This document shows positions 24,432-34,123 of a stretch of 64,000 nt of DNA, piece by piece (the first letter of the stretch is position 1; every line of letters starts with the position of its first letter). The translations under genes and the position numbers were made by a program. This DNA is from an uncultured Lachnospiraceae bacterium (GTDB lineage: Bacteria > Bacillota > Clostridia > Lachnospirales > Lachnospiraceae). A model generated the notes under the pieces. It was given only the letters and a program-made list of their open reading frames with translations, made no database searches and was not told the DNA's origin. The stretch lies in the NCBI GenBank assembly GCA_910583605.1, contig CAJTXN010000001.1, positions 248,001 to 312,000 on the forward strand, given 5' to 3'.

Positions 24432-27083
24432 ATGAATAAAACTGATAAATTAGTACTGATTGACGGACACAGCATATTAAACCGGGCGTTTTACGGAGTT
24501 CCGGATTTAACCAATGCGGAAGGAAAACATACCAATGCGGTATATGGTTTTTTAAATATCATGTTTAAGATTCTGGATGAAGAAAAACCTACCAATCTGG
24601 CAGTGGCATTTGATGTAAAAGAACCAACCTTCCGCCATAAAATGTATCAAGCGTATAAAGGGACAAGAAAACCCATGCCGGACGAACTGTCAGAACAGGT
24701 GCCTCTTATGAAAGAAGTGCTTCAGGCAATGAACATTCCCATTGTGGAACTTCCGGGATACGAGGCGGATGATATTCTGGGAACGTTATCCAAACGGGCG
24801 GAAACACTCGGCATGGATGTCAGTGTCATTACCGGAGACCGGGACTTGCTTCAACTGGCTACGGAACACATTCTGATCCGGATTCCAAAGACCAAAAAAG
24901 GCGGTACGGAAATCGAAGACTATCATGCAAAAGATGTGATGGAAACCTATCAGGTTACACCTTTGGAATTTATTGACGTAAAAGCATTAATGGGAGATAC
25001 TTCGGATAATATTCCGGGAGTTCCTTCGGTAGGAGTAAAAACGGCAACCGGTTTAATCGTTCAGTATAAAAGTATTGAAAATTTATATGCACATATTGAT
25101 GAAATCACGAAAAAAAAATTAAAGGAAAATCTGGTGGAACATAAAGACTCCGCAGAGTTGAGCAAAAAACTTGCGGTCATTAATATTGATTCTCCGGTTG
25201 AACTTAAAATTTCGGATACAAAAATAAAGGACTTTTTTACACCGGAAGCCTATGAATATATGAAACGACTGGAATTTAAAACACTTTTAAAGCGTTTTGA
25301 TAAGACGCAGACGGCAGCAAATACGGAGATTTCTTATCAGATAATAACCGATTATGATGAAGTAAAGCAGTTGTTTTTAAAAGTTCATGGAATGAAACAG
25401 GTAGCCGTTCATGTATTTTCCGATGACCGTGAAATTGTTGCCATGGCATTGGCGGCAGCCCCGGATCAGGTATATATCATTCCGAAACAATGGTTTGTTT
25501 CCGATGAGGTTTTAACGGAAGAACTGAAGAATTTAATCTTTGATGATAATATCATGCTGGGGTTGATCGGATTAAAAAAACATCTGAAGCTTTTTTCGGA
25601 TGATTCCAAAGACAGCTCTTCCGTATTTGATGCGGAAATTGCGGCATATCTTTTAAATCCCTTAAAAGATACCTATAATTATGACGATATTGCCAGAGAT
25701 TTTCTCGGACTTACGGTTTTATCAGAATCGGAATATATCGGAAAAGAACGATATGCCGGGGCATATGAGCAGAATACCGGAGCGTTTGCAAAAATGGCCG
25801 CTGACACGGCGGCCGTTATCTATCAGTCAATGACGCCGCTAAGTGAGCAGTTAAAAGAAACAAACCAGTATCACCTGTTTACTGATATTGAAATGCCTCT
25901 GATATTTGCACTGAATCGTATGGAACAGGCAGGCGTCCGGGTGGAGGAAGAGGAATTAAGAACCTATTCCGAAATGCTTGGAGAACGCATCGGCGTTCTG
26001 GAGCAGGAAATCTATCAATGCGTAGGCACTGAATTTAATATAAATTCTCCGAAACAACTTGGAGAAATTTTATTTGATAAAATGGGAATTCCGGGAGGAA
26101 AAAAGACCAAGACCGGATATTCCACTTCGGCGGATATTCTCGAAAAACTGGCGCCGGAATATCCGGTGATTCATAAGATACTGGAATACCGCCAGATGAC
26201 CAAACTAAAATCCACATATGCAGACGGACTGCGGAATTTTATTGCTCCGGACGGAAGAATTCATGGGAAATTCAATCAGACCATCACCGCCACGGGCCGG
26301 ATTAGCAGTACGGAACCAAATCTCCAGAATATTCCAATCCGGATGGAACTGGGCAGGGCACTGCGGAAAGTATTTGTTCCAAAAGACGGATGTAAATTCA
26401 TCGATGCGGATTATTCCCAGATTGAACTGCGGATTTTAGCCCATATTTCCGGAGATGAAAATCTGATCGAAGCATATAAAACTGCACAGGATATTCACAA
26501 AATAACAGCTTCCAAGGTATTTCACACACCGTTTGAAGAAGTGACCAATGAACAGAGAAGCAATGCCAAAGCGGTAAACTTCGGAATCGTATACGGAATC
26601 AGTTCCTTTGGCCTCAGCCAGGATTTAAGTATTACCAAAAAACAGGCTGCGGAATATATTGAGCAATATTTTGAAACATACCCGAAGATTAAAGAATTTC
26701 TGGATTCCATTGTGGAACAGGCCCGGAACGACGGTTATGTATCTACCCTGTTTGGCAGACGGCGGCCGGTTCCGGAACTGTCTTCAAAAAATTTCATGCA
26801 GAGAAATTTTGGAGAACGGATTGCCATGAATTCCCCGATTCAGGGAACGGCAGCCGATATTATGAAGATAGCCATGATAAATGTTGACCGGAGGATTCGG
26901 GAACAGGGACTGGATACAAAAATTGTACTTCAGGTACATGATGAATTACTGCTGGAGGTTCCGGAACGTGAAATCCCGCAGGTAAAAGAACTTGTGGAAG
27001 ACTGTATGAGAAGCGCGGCAAGCCTGTCCGTTCCGCTGGAAGTCGGTCTGGAATCCGGTGATAACTGGTTAGAAGCACATTAA
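24432..27083 (+). CDS. polA: DNA polymerase I
   Basis: 883 residues. Domains: 5'-3' flap exonuclease (about 1-290, with YEADDILGT and TGDRDLLQL and the helix-hairpin-helix DNIPGVPSVGVKTA); a 3'-5' exonuclease fold (about 310-480); and the polymerase domain with motif A DADYSQIELR, the O helix RSNAKAVNFGIVYGISSFG and motif C QVHDELLLEVPE. The exo I D-x-E pair is missing (the site reads VHVFSDDREI), so proofreading is probably lost, as in Bacillus-type PolA. It works in Okazaki fragment processing and repair. Followed by coaE, a common order. Confidence 0.96.
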   Translation: MNKTDKLVLIDGHSILNRAFYGVPDLTNAEGKHTNAVYGFLNIMFKILDEEKPTNLAVAFDVKEPTFRHKMYQAYKGTRKPMPDELSEQVPLMKEVLQAMNIPIVELPGYEADDILGTLSKRAETLGMDVSVITGDRDLLQLATEHILIRIPKTKKGGTEIEDYHAKDVMETYQVTPLEFIDVKALMGDTSDNIPGVPSVGVKTATGLIVQYKSIENLYAHIDEITKKKLKENLVEHKDSAELSKKLAVINIDSPVELKISDTKIKDFFTPEAYEYMKRLEFKTLLKRFDKTQTAANTEISYQIITDYDEVKQLFLKVHGMKQVAVHVFSDDREIVAMALAAAPDQVYIIPKQWFVSDEVLTEELKNLIFDDNIMLGLIGLKKHLKLFSDDSKDSSSVFDAEIAAYLLNPLKDTYNYDDIARDFLGLTVLSESEYIGKERYAGAYEQNTGAFAKMAADTAAVIYQSMTPLSEQLKETNQYHLFTDIEMPLIFALNRMEQAGVRVEEEELRTYSEMLGERIGVLEQEIYQCVGTEFNINSPKQLGEILFDKMGIPGGKKTKTGYSTSADILEKLAPEYPVIHKILEYRQMTKLKSTYADGLRNFIAPDGRIHGKFNQTITATGRISSTEPNLQNIPIRMELGRALRKVFVPKDGCKFIDADYSQIELRILAHISGDENLIEAYKTAQDIHKITASKVFHTPFEEVTNEQRSNAKAVNFGIVYGISSFGLSQDLSITKKQAAEYIEQYFETYPKIKEFLDSIVEQARNDGYVSTLFGRRRPVPELSSKNFMQRNFGERIAMNSPIQGTAADIMKIAMINVDRRIREQGLDTKIVLQVHDELLLEVPEREIPQVKELVEDCMRSAASLSVPLEVGLESGDNWLEAH

Positions 27084-27107
27084 CAATTGAAGAAATGAGG
27101 CAGGACA

Positions 27108-27710
27108 ATGATATTAGGAATAACGGGTGGTATCGGAAACGGTAAATCCACGGTGCTGAAAATATTACAGGAGCAATATAGTTTTACAGTATTTGAAGCG
27201 GACCGTATTGCCCATGAATTAATGCTGCCGGGGAAAAAGATATATGATTCCATTGTAAAAACCTTTGGAACAGAGATTTTAAACACAGACGGCACCATTG
27301 ACCGGATGCGTTTTGGCGTTATGGTTTTTAATGATGCGGAAAAACTGGAACGGCTGAATCAGATGGTCCATCCGGCAGTCATAGATGAAATATCCTGTCA
27401 AATCAATCATATCCGGCAGGAACAGCCGGATATGAATTTTGTGATTGAAGCGGCGCTGCTGATCGAGTCGGGATGTTATAAAATCTGCGACCGGCTATGG
27501 TATATCGATGCCAGTCCGGAAATCCGCAGTGAACGATTAAAAAAATACCGGGGATATACCGACGAAAAAATAGAACAAGTAATTGCAAATCAACTGAAAA
27601 AAGAGGAATTCTTAAAATATGCGGATGATGTGATCGATAATAGTTTTTCCATCGAAGAAACCGCGGCGCAGATAGAAAAAAAACTGGTATTATCAGGAAA
27701 TTTGTGTTAA
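27108..27710 (+). CDS. coaE: Dephospho-CoA kinase
   Basis: 200 residues, normal length. It phosphorylates dephospho-CoA in the final step of coenzyme A synthesis. The P-loop is GGIGNGKST (residues 7-15), followed by the family stretch ADRIAHELMLPG and VIEAALLIESG. GAGG lies 10 bases before the ATG. It begins 24 bases after polA and is likely in the same transcript. Nothing unusual is seen. Confidence 0.95.
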   Translation: MILGITGGIGNGKSTVLKILQEQYSFTVFEADRIAHELMLPGKKIYDSIVKTFGTEILNTDGTIDRMRFGVMVFNDAEKLERLNQMVHPAVIDEISCQINHIRQEQPDMNFVIEAALLIESGCYKICDRLWYIDASPEIRSERLKKYRGYTDEKIEQVIANQLKKEEFLKYADDVIDNSFSIEETAAQIEKKLVLSGNLC

Positions 27711-27794
27711 AATTACCCTATATTTGGGGATTTGTGACGGAGCTGCAGATTCCGGAATCGATATACAATACATTGCTCCGACATGGAGGTTGAG

Positions 27795-29861
27795 ATGCCC
27801 GAATTAAATAAATATAACGATAAACTGGTTTTCGGCCTGGATATCGGAACACGAAGTATCGTAGGTTCCGTAGGCTATATGGAAAAAAACAGGTTTCATG
27901 TGATTGCCCACTATGTAAAAGAGCATGAAACCAGAGCCATGCTGGACGGCCAGATTCATGATATAGGTAAGGTTTCGGAAACGATTTCCAAAGTAAAAAA
28001 AGAGTTGGAAATGCAGATACAGGCTCCGTTAAAAGACGTATGTATTGCAGCGGCCGGTCGGGTATTGAAAACGATCACCGTACACATTGATTATGAGCTG
28101 CCTGCTGAACAGCAGATCAACAATGAACAGGTATATTCTTTAGACCTGATGGGTGTTGAAAAAGCATATGATATTATCCGGGAAGAAGATTCCGATATAA
28201 AATTTTATTGTGTGGGATATACCGTTATTAAATATTACTTAAATGATTACATGATTACAAATCTGGAAGGACATAAAGCCAAAAAGATTTCTGCCGATGT
28301 TCTGGCAACATTTCTGCCAGAAGACGTGGTGGATGGTCTGTACACGGCAGTGGAAGAAGCGGATTTGAACGTAGCAAATATGACATTGGAGCCGATTGCG
28401 GCCATTAATATTGCCATTCCGCAGAATTACCGGCTGCTGAATATTGCGCTGGTGGATGTGGGAGCCGGAACTTCTGATATTTCCATTACCAAAGACGGAA
28501 GTATCATTGCTTACGGTATGATTCCACATGCAGGGGATGAACTCACCGAAACACTGGTGAGCCGCTATCTGGTAGATTTTAACACCGCAGAAACCATTAA
28601 GCGTGCTTCCGTTTTAAATAAACAGATTTCATTTAAAGACATTATGGGATTAAAGCAAAAAGTTTCCCCTCAGGAGGTCAGAGAAACATATGCCCCTACA
28701 GTTGAGGCCATGACCAGGGAAATTGCCGATAAAATAAAGGAACTGAACGGCGGAAAAAGCGTCAGCGCAGTATTTGTTGTTGGCGGCGGCGGAAAAGTTT
28801 CCGGTTTTACTTCATCGTTAGCCGGATATCTGGACATCCCGGAGGAACGGGTGGCACTCAGGGGCGCCGAAGTTTTAACGGAGATTGATTTTATCAGAGA
28901 AGGGATTAAAAAAGACCCGTTATTGGTAACGCCTATCGGTATCTGCCTGAGTTTTTATGACCAGAAAAATAATTTTATCTTTGTTCATATCAATGATGAG
29001 AGAATTAAATTATATGATAATGATAAATTAACCGTAACGGATGCTGCCATGCAGATAGGATTTCCGAATGAGGATTTATTTCCGAAACGCGGAAAAGAAC
29101 TGGAATTTACCGTTAACGGCGAAAAGAGAATGATTCGGGGGCTTCCGGGAGAACCGGCAATTATCACAATTAACGGGGAACCGGCGAACATTCATTCCAA
29201 AATCATAAAAAATGACCGGATTTATATAACGGAATCTACGATGGGAACTGCCGCTGAAGCCACCATTGACAGACTGCCGGAATATAAAAACAGTATGACA
29301 TTTATTATAAACGGACAATCGGTGATATGTCCCTGCTTTGTACAGGTAAACGGGGAATTGAAACCCGGAGATTACAGTATTTCCTCCGGAGATGCCATTG
29401 AGATTCTCAACTATTATACGGTAGAACAGGTACTGCGGTTTCTGGATATCGAATATGATTCCATGAATATCCGGTTAAACAACCGGACCGCATTGCTGGG
29501 TGATTTGGTATACGAGAATTTTAATCTGGATTTTGAGGCTTTTCCCGATAAAACGGAAGACGAAATACCAGTATATGAAGATGACACAGAGCCGTCAGAA
29601 ACCGGACAGCCGGAGATCTCAGCGGCAGAAGCTTTCCATGACACTAAACCCATAAATTCTGCCATTACGGTAATAATAAATAATACTCCGGTGATTCTAA
29701 AAAATAAAAATCGATATATATTTGTTGATATTCTTGATTTCTATCCTTTTGATACATCCGTTGCGGGAGGCTCGGAACTGATTACCACAATAAACGGAGA
29801 ACGCTGTGATTTTACCGGAGTGATCAACAACGGGGATGTATTGGAAATCTATTGGAAATAG
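27795..29861 (+). CDS. FtsA-like actin-fold protein with long beta-rich C-terminal extension
   Basis: 688 residues from ATG 27795, preferred over ATG 27783 because GGAGGT lies 4 bases upstream. Residues 1-370 are an FtsA/PilM-type ASKHA ATPase: FGLDIGTRSIVGSVG, VDVGAGTSDISITKDGS and FVVGGGGKVSGF are the phosphate and adenosine motifs. Classical FtsA is about 420 residues; here about 310 extra residues follow, with repeated short strands (TINGEPANI, IINGQSVICPC, VNGELKPGDYSISSGD, INNGDVLEIYWK) that look like small beta-grasp modules. No ftsZ is near. No amphipathic membrane helix like that of FtsA is evident at the end. Probably a divisome or envelope protein; unproven. Confidence 0.75.
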   Translation: MPELNKYNDKLVFGLDIGTRSIVGSVGYMEKNRFHVIAHYVKEHETRAMLDGQIHDIGKVSETISKVKKELEMQIQAPLKDVCIAAAGRVLKTITVHIDYELPAEQQINNEQVYSLDLMGVEKAYDIIREEDSDIKFYCVGYTVIKYYLNDYMITNLEGHKAKKISADVLATFLPEDVVDGLYTAVEEADLNVANMTLEPIAAINIAIPQNYRLLNIALVDVGAGTSDISITKDGSIIAYGMIPHAGDELTETLVSRYLVDFNTAETIKRASVLNKQISFKDIMGLKQKVSPQEVRETYAPTVEAMTREIADKIKELNGGKSVSAVFVVGGGGKVSGFTSSLAGYLDIPEERVALRGAEVLTEIDFIREGIKKDPLLVTPIGICLSFYDQKNNFIFVHINDERIKLYDNDKLTVTDAAMQIGFPNEDLFPKRGKELEFTVNGEKRMIRGLPGEPAIITINGEPANIHSKIIKNDRIYITESTMGTAAEATIDRLPEYKNSMTFIINGQSVICPCFVQVNGELKPGDYSISSGDAIEILNYYTVEQVLRFLDIEYDSMNIRLNNRTALLGDLVYENFNLDFEAFPDKTEDEIPVYEDDTEPSETGQPEISAAEAFHDTKPINSAITVIINNTPVILKNKNRYIFVDILDFYPFDTSVAGGSELITTINGERCDFTGVINNGDVLEIYWK

Positions 29862-29893
29862 CAGAATATTAATGTAAGAAAGGTATGTAAAAT

Positions 29894-31597
29894 ATGCTGA
29901 GCAGGAAAGATTTGTTATTGTTTGAACGGAAATTTTCAGACATAAATATAATCGCCACATCCATGATACTGATTTATTATCTTCTGTTTATCATGTTTGG
30001 TAATTTATACTTAGTAGATGAGATATATACAGCCGCAGGCTTTGTGGCTGTGGTTCTTGTTGATTTTATTTTCGTACATTTTCTGAACAGTTATAATGAT
30101 AATTTGAAAAAAGTCCTAAAATACATTATGTTATTACTGCTGGGATGGACGGCTCTGCTGACAGGCTCCATGCTGTACAGCACGATTATAGCAATGTCTT
30201 TTTATTTTTCCGTTTCTTTTCAATCTTTATTCTTATTTGATATCACGGAACCATATTCCAGGATATGGGCAGTAGTATTTACCTGCAGTCCGGTTTCCCT
30301 GATATTTTTCATAGGTATGATATGCAACAATCAGAGTAATTTTATGATTTTTATCATAGTAATCACCCTGTGTGCGGTTTCCGCCGTTGTTTATAATATA
30401 ACCTGCCGTCTGTCAGAATTTGCCCTCATGTTTTTTAATAAGATCAACAGTCTGAACGGAATTGCTGCGGTCAGCAAAGAAGAAAGCGACAGCATTAAAA
30501 TCCAGAAGAATAAATTAGAGCAGATCAACGAGCAGCTCAGTATCGAACGGTTTAAATTTAAACAGGCAAATGAAATAATTTTAAAAAATAATGAGGAAAT
30601 AAAAATACAAAATACCATTGTGAATGCCGCAGCCAAGGCTCTGGATTTAAAAAAATTACTGGAATATCTGACGGAAGCTACTATGGTCAGTATGAAACTG
30701 GATTTTGTTTCTTTTTTAATCCTCACTGATGAAGAAGGAGAGGAACGGTTTGAATACTCTTCCAGATATACGAAAGCCAGCAGTGTAGCCAAAAGTAATC
30801 TGGAACGGATGGAGACACGCTCCTTTGCAGAGGCATATGTTAAAAACGGCGCCATTGTAGAAATCAGCAGAGATGCAAATCAAAACATTGATGAATTATC
30901 CGGTACAAATATTAATTCCATGAATATTACGCCTGCCGTTATCAATGAAAATTCCATGGGGCTGTATATGCTGGGCAGCATTAATGAAAATGCTTTTTTA
31001 AATAACGAGGCTTTTTTAAAGTCCCTGTTTAATCATATTTCCCTTGCCATCAATAATGCCATATTATACTCCAGAATGCGTACCATGGCAGTAAAGGACG
31101 GTTTGACCGGGATTTATAACCGAAGGTATTTTAATTCTATCTATCAATCCATTATCCAGCGGTGTATCCGTAATCAGTCACCACTTACTATTATTTTATT
31201 TGATATTGATAAATTTAAGGGAATCAATGATACCTACGGTCACATTTTTGGTGATGAGGTAATTCGCTACTGCGGGCAGACTGCATTGCGGTATGGCAGA
31301 AAATATAATGGTCTTCCGGTACGGTATGGCGGAGAGGAATTTATTATCGTATTTCCGAAAAAATCTACTGCGGAAACAGAATCCATTATGCAGGAACTGC
31401 ATACGGAAATAAAAACCCATGTATTTCATATGGAAGAAAAAAACATCGGAATCAACATAAGCATTGGTATTGCATCGTATCCGGAAAATTGCAGGAATAC
31501 CGAGGAATTGTTGAATGCAGCCGATAATGCCATGTATGCTTCCAAGAAAAACGGACGCGGAAGGATTACTATATATAATAAAGATATTATGGCATAA
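29894..31597 (+). CDS. Membrane-bound diguanylate cyclase (GAF-GGDEF)
   Basis: 567 residues. About six hydrophobic segments fill residues 15-180, followed by a coiled-coil-like stretch (about 195-235), a GAF-like sensor (about 240-385) and a GGDEF domain (about 395-567) opening with KDGLTGIYNRRYF. The active site is GGEEF (479-483), a functional variant, so it should make cyclic di-GMP. The inhibitory RxxD I-site five residues upstream is missing (the place reads KYNG), so product inhibition is unlikely. The ligand sensed is unknown. It follows the FtsA-like gene by 32 bases. Confidence 0.88.
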   Translation: MLSRKDLLLFERKFSDINIIATSMILIYYLLFIMFGNLYLVDEIYTAAGFVAVVLVDFIFVHFLNSYNDNLKKVLKYIMLLLLGWTALLTGSMLYSTIIAMSFYFSVSFQSLFLFDITEPYSRIWAVVFTCSPVSLIFFIGMICNNQSNFMIFIIVITLCAVSAVVYNITCRLSEFALMFFNKINSLNGIAAVSKEESDSIKIQKNKLEQINEQLSIERFKFKQANEIILKNNEEIKIQNTIVNAAAKALDLKKLLEYLTEATMVSMKLDFVSFLILTDEEGEERFEYSSRYTKASSVAKSNLERMETRSFAEAYVKNGAIVEISRDANQNIDELSGTNINSMNITPAVINENSMGLYMLGSINENAFLNNEAFLKSLFNHISLAINNAILYSRMRTMAVKDGLTGIYNRRYFNSIYQSIIQRCIRNQSPLTIILFDIDKFKGINDTYGHIFGDEVIRYCGQTALRYGRKYNGLPVRYGGEEFIIVFPKKSTAETESIMQELHTEIKTHVFHMEEKNIGINISIGIASYPENCRNTEELLNAADNAMYASKKNGRGRITIYNKDIMA

Positions 31598-31728
31598 ATC
31601 GTATACCCTCATGCATATATTATCTAGGCGAATGCCGGACGCATGGTCACCGGTCTGAAACAGGCAGTATTCTGTAGATTCGGGCAGGCAGACGAACGAT
31701 ATTAATATAAGCATGGGGGATTTTGCAT

Positions 31729-32457
31729 ATGTCATTCCGAATCAGGACATTGGGCCGAAACAGATTCATTTTCAACTTTATGGTATTGTTTTTCACAGCC
31801 GCAGTCCTCTGGTTCAGCGTTTTTATCATGAATCGGACAGGTAGCGGCGGTCTGTCAGTCGAAGAACGGCTGAATGTATTAAGGCAGATGGATATAGATG
31901 CTATCGAACAATTGAAATCTGACCGGCAATATAAAGAAATGGCAGATGAAATCCTTGCCCAGTTTATGGATGATGCCGTATGTTTTCCGATTCCCATATC
32001 CACCAGAGAGCCCCAGCGGTTTGTAAATTATGTAGATTCCTGGGGATACGGGAGAAGCTATGGCGGGGAGCGCAGTCATGAAGGAACGGATATTATGGCG
32101 GATTATAATGTCCGGGGGTATTATCCGGTAGTAAGTATTTCGGATGGAATCGTAGAGAAAATCGGCTGGCTGGAACTGGGAGGATACCGGCTGGGAATCC
32201 GCTGCAAATCCGGCGGATATTTTTATTATGCCCATCTGTATGATTATGCCGAAGGAATCGAAGAGGGCAGTCAGGTAAAAGCAGGACAACTGATCGGTTA
32301 TATGGGAGATTCCGGATACAGTAAAGTAGAAGGAACTGTGGGGAATTTTGATGTACATCTGCATCTGGGTATTTATGTAACCTTTGAAGGGGAAGAAATC
32401 AGTGTGAATCCCTATCATTTATTGAAAAGACTACAGATTATAAAGGCAAATTACTGA
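31729..32457 (+). CDS. M23 (LytM-type) metallopeptidase, membrane-anchored
   Basis: 242 residues from ATG 31729, chosen because GGGGGA lies 8 bases upstream; TTG 31723 would add two residues. Residues about 13-34 form one membrane segment, placing the rest outside the cell. The peptidase domain carries the zinc ligands in SHEGTDIM (H-x3-D) and the HLHLG motif near residue 204, so it looks active. It should cut peptide cross-links of peptidoglycan. The family also includes regulators without activity, but the zinc sites argue against that here. The DGC lies upstream. Confidence 0.87.
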   Translation: MSFRIRTLGRNRFIFNFMVLFFTAAVLWFSVFIMNRTGSGGLSVEERLNVLRQMDIDAIEQLKSDRQYKEMADEILAQFMDDAVCFPIPISTREPQRFVNYVDSWGYGRSYGGERSHEGTDIMADYNVRGYYPVVSISDGIVEKIGWLELGGYRLGIRCKSGGYFYYAHLYDYAEGIEEGSQVKAGQLIGYMGDSGYSKVEGTVGNFDVHLHLGIYVTFEGEEISVNPYHLLKRLQIIKANY

Positions 32458-32576
32458 AAATTCCCAAAACCAATTTTATTTTTACCGGAATTATGGTAAA
32501 ATGTGAAAAGGTTCTGCTATCTATAATAAATAAGTATATATTCAAGAAATGTTATGTAGAAACGAGGTCACTATAT

Positions 32577-33389
32577 ATGGAGATTCAGTTATGGAGGGAG
32601 TTATTGGAGCCATACCAGTTAGCGGTAGACGAACTTATAGTAAAATTTACTTATCTGATAAAAGCGCACCGGAATGCGGGAATGTATTCTCCGATTGAGG
32701 AAGTAAACGGGCGTGTGAAACGCATTTCCAGTATTTTGGAAAAGATGCAGAAGAAAAAAATTCAATTTGAAGATATTGAAACAAAAATTGAGGACATTGC
32801 CGGCATCCGGATTATCTGCCAGTTTGTGGAAGATATTGAAAAAGTGGTGGAACTGATCAAAAAGCGCAGCGATATGGAAATAAAATCCGAAAAAGATTAT
32901 ATTACCAATACAAAACCCAGCGGTTACAGAAGTTATCACCTTATTGTTTATTATAATGTACAGACCATGAAAGGCAACAAACGCATCAGCGTGGAGATTC
33001 AGATTCGGACGCTTGCCATGAATTTCTGGGCAACGATTGAACATTCCCTGCAGTATAAATACCGGCAGAACATGCCGGCAAATATCCGGGAACGGCTTAG
33101 CGGTGCTGCAGCGGCAGTGATAGCCCTGGATAATGAAATGAGTTCGGTTCGCAGTGAAATTATGGATGCCCAGAACTCCTTTCAGATTAAAGCACATATC
33201 GTTGCAGAAATTTTAAATACGATTCAGAATTTGTATAAAGCTGCAAATAAACGAGAAATTGTTAAGATTCAGGATGAATTTTATAAAATATATAAATTCG
33301 GCAGTGTGGAAGAATTAGAACGGTTCAGCAGGGAACTGGATATTATTGCCGAAGGATACCGGGCACAGGGATTGGAGAACTATGACTGA
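32577..33389 (+). CDS. Small alarmone synthetase, RelQ/YjbM type
   Basis: 270 residues from ATG 32577, which has CGAGG 9 bases upstream; an upstream ATG at 32493 would add 28 residues unlike the family. It transfers pyrophosphate from ATP to GDP/GTP making (p)ppGpp. Motifs: GIRIICQFVEDI, KPSGYRSYHLIV, and VEIQIRTLAMNFWATIEHSLQYKY split over residues about 150-175. No HD hydrolase or TGS domain is present, so it is synthetase-only. It is longer than B. subtilis YjbM by about 60 residues at the C-terminus. It overlaps the following pseudouridine synthase gene by 8 bases. Confidence 0.9.
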   Translation: MEIQLWRELLEPYQLAVDELIVKFTYLIKAHRNAGMYSPIEEVNGRVKRISSILEKMQKKKIQFEDIETKIEDIAGIRIICQFVEDIEKVVELIKKRSDMEIKSEKDYITNTKPSGYRSYHLIVYYNVQTMKGNKRISVEIQIRTLAMNFWATIEHSLQYKYRQNMPANIRERLSGAAAAVIALDNEMSSVRSEIMDAQNSFQIKAHIVAEILNTIQNLYKAANKREIVKIQDEFYKIYKFGSVEELERFSRELDIIAEGYRAQGLENYD

Positions 33390-34095
33390 TTATATCCGAT
33401 TAGATAAAGCATTATCCAATATGGGAGCTGCTTCACGAAAAGAAGTAAAAGAAGCCGTTAAAAAAGGGAAAATACTGGTAAACGGCATACCGGCAAAAAG
33501 TTCCGATATAAAGATTACCGCAGCAGATGAACTGATAATAAATGGAATCCTCCTGAAATATAAGAAATATGAGTACTATATGTTAAATAAACCGGCAGGC
33601 GTTATTTCTGCTACCACAGATTCAAAGGAGCAGACAGTCACAGACCTGATTTCCGGCAAGAGAAAAGATTTGTTTCCGGTGGGCAGACTGGACAAAGATA
33701 CGGTAGGGCTATTGATCATTACCAATGACGGGGCTTTGGCCCACGATTTATTGTCTCCGGTAAAACATGTTAAAAAAACTTATTTTGTCCGTGTGGAAGG
33801 ACGGATTCAGACGGAAACGGAAAACATATTTTCCGCCGGTATCCGCATTGGTTCGGAACAGTTTCAACCGGCGGAATTGGTGATTTTAAAGAATGACGAA
33901 GTGTCAGAGGCTGAAATTACCATTTATGAAGGAAAATTTCATCAGATTAAACGGATGTTTGAAGCAGTGGGCAACCGGGTCATCTTTTTAAAACGCCTCT
34001 CCATGGGAAATCTCCGTTTGGATGACTCCCTGCCGGAAGGAGACTACCGGGAACTGTCCGAAGAGGAACTGCAGCAGCTCAAATACCGGCAGTAA
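33382..34095 (+). CDS. RsuA/RluB family pseudouridine synthase
   Basis: 237 residues from ATG 33382, with GGAG 4 bases upstream and an 8-base overlap with the alarmone synthetase gene, suggesting coupled translation. An S4 RNA-binding domain (about 1-60, LDKALSNMGAASRKE) precedes the synthase domain. The catalytic aspartate is in GRLDKDTVGLL, and KTYFVRVEG and FHQIKRMFEAVGN are family motifs. Length and motifs fit RsuA, which modifies 16S rRNA position 516. The exact target is inferred. Confidence 0.88.
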   Translation: MTDYIRLDKALSNMGAASRKEVKEAVKKGKILVNGIPAKSSDIKITAADELIINGILLKYKKYEYYMLNKPAGVISATTDSKEQTVTDLISGKRKDLFPVGRLDKDTVGLLIITNDGALAHDLLSPVKHVKKTYFVRVEGRIQTETENIFSAGIRIGSEQFQPAELVILKNDEVSEAEITIYEGKFHQIKRMFEAVGNRVIFLKRLSMGNLRLDDSLPEGDYRELSEEELQQLKYRQ

Positions 34096-34123
34096 TGCCG
34101 GGAAGACGGAAAGGGTAACACAA

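Noticed and set aside
34022..34123. Extension of the ygiQ frame to 34022
   Set aside because: That part overlaps the RsuA-family gene in another frame and reads as non-family low-complexity sequence; ATG 34124 with GGAAAGGG fits.
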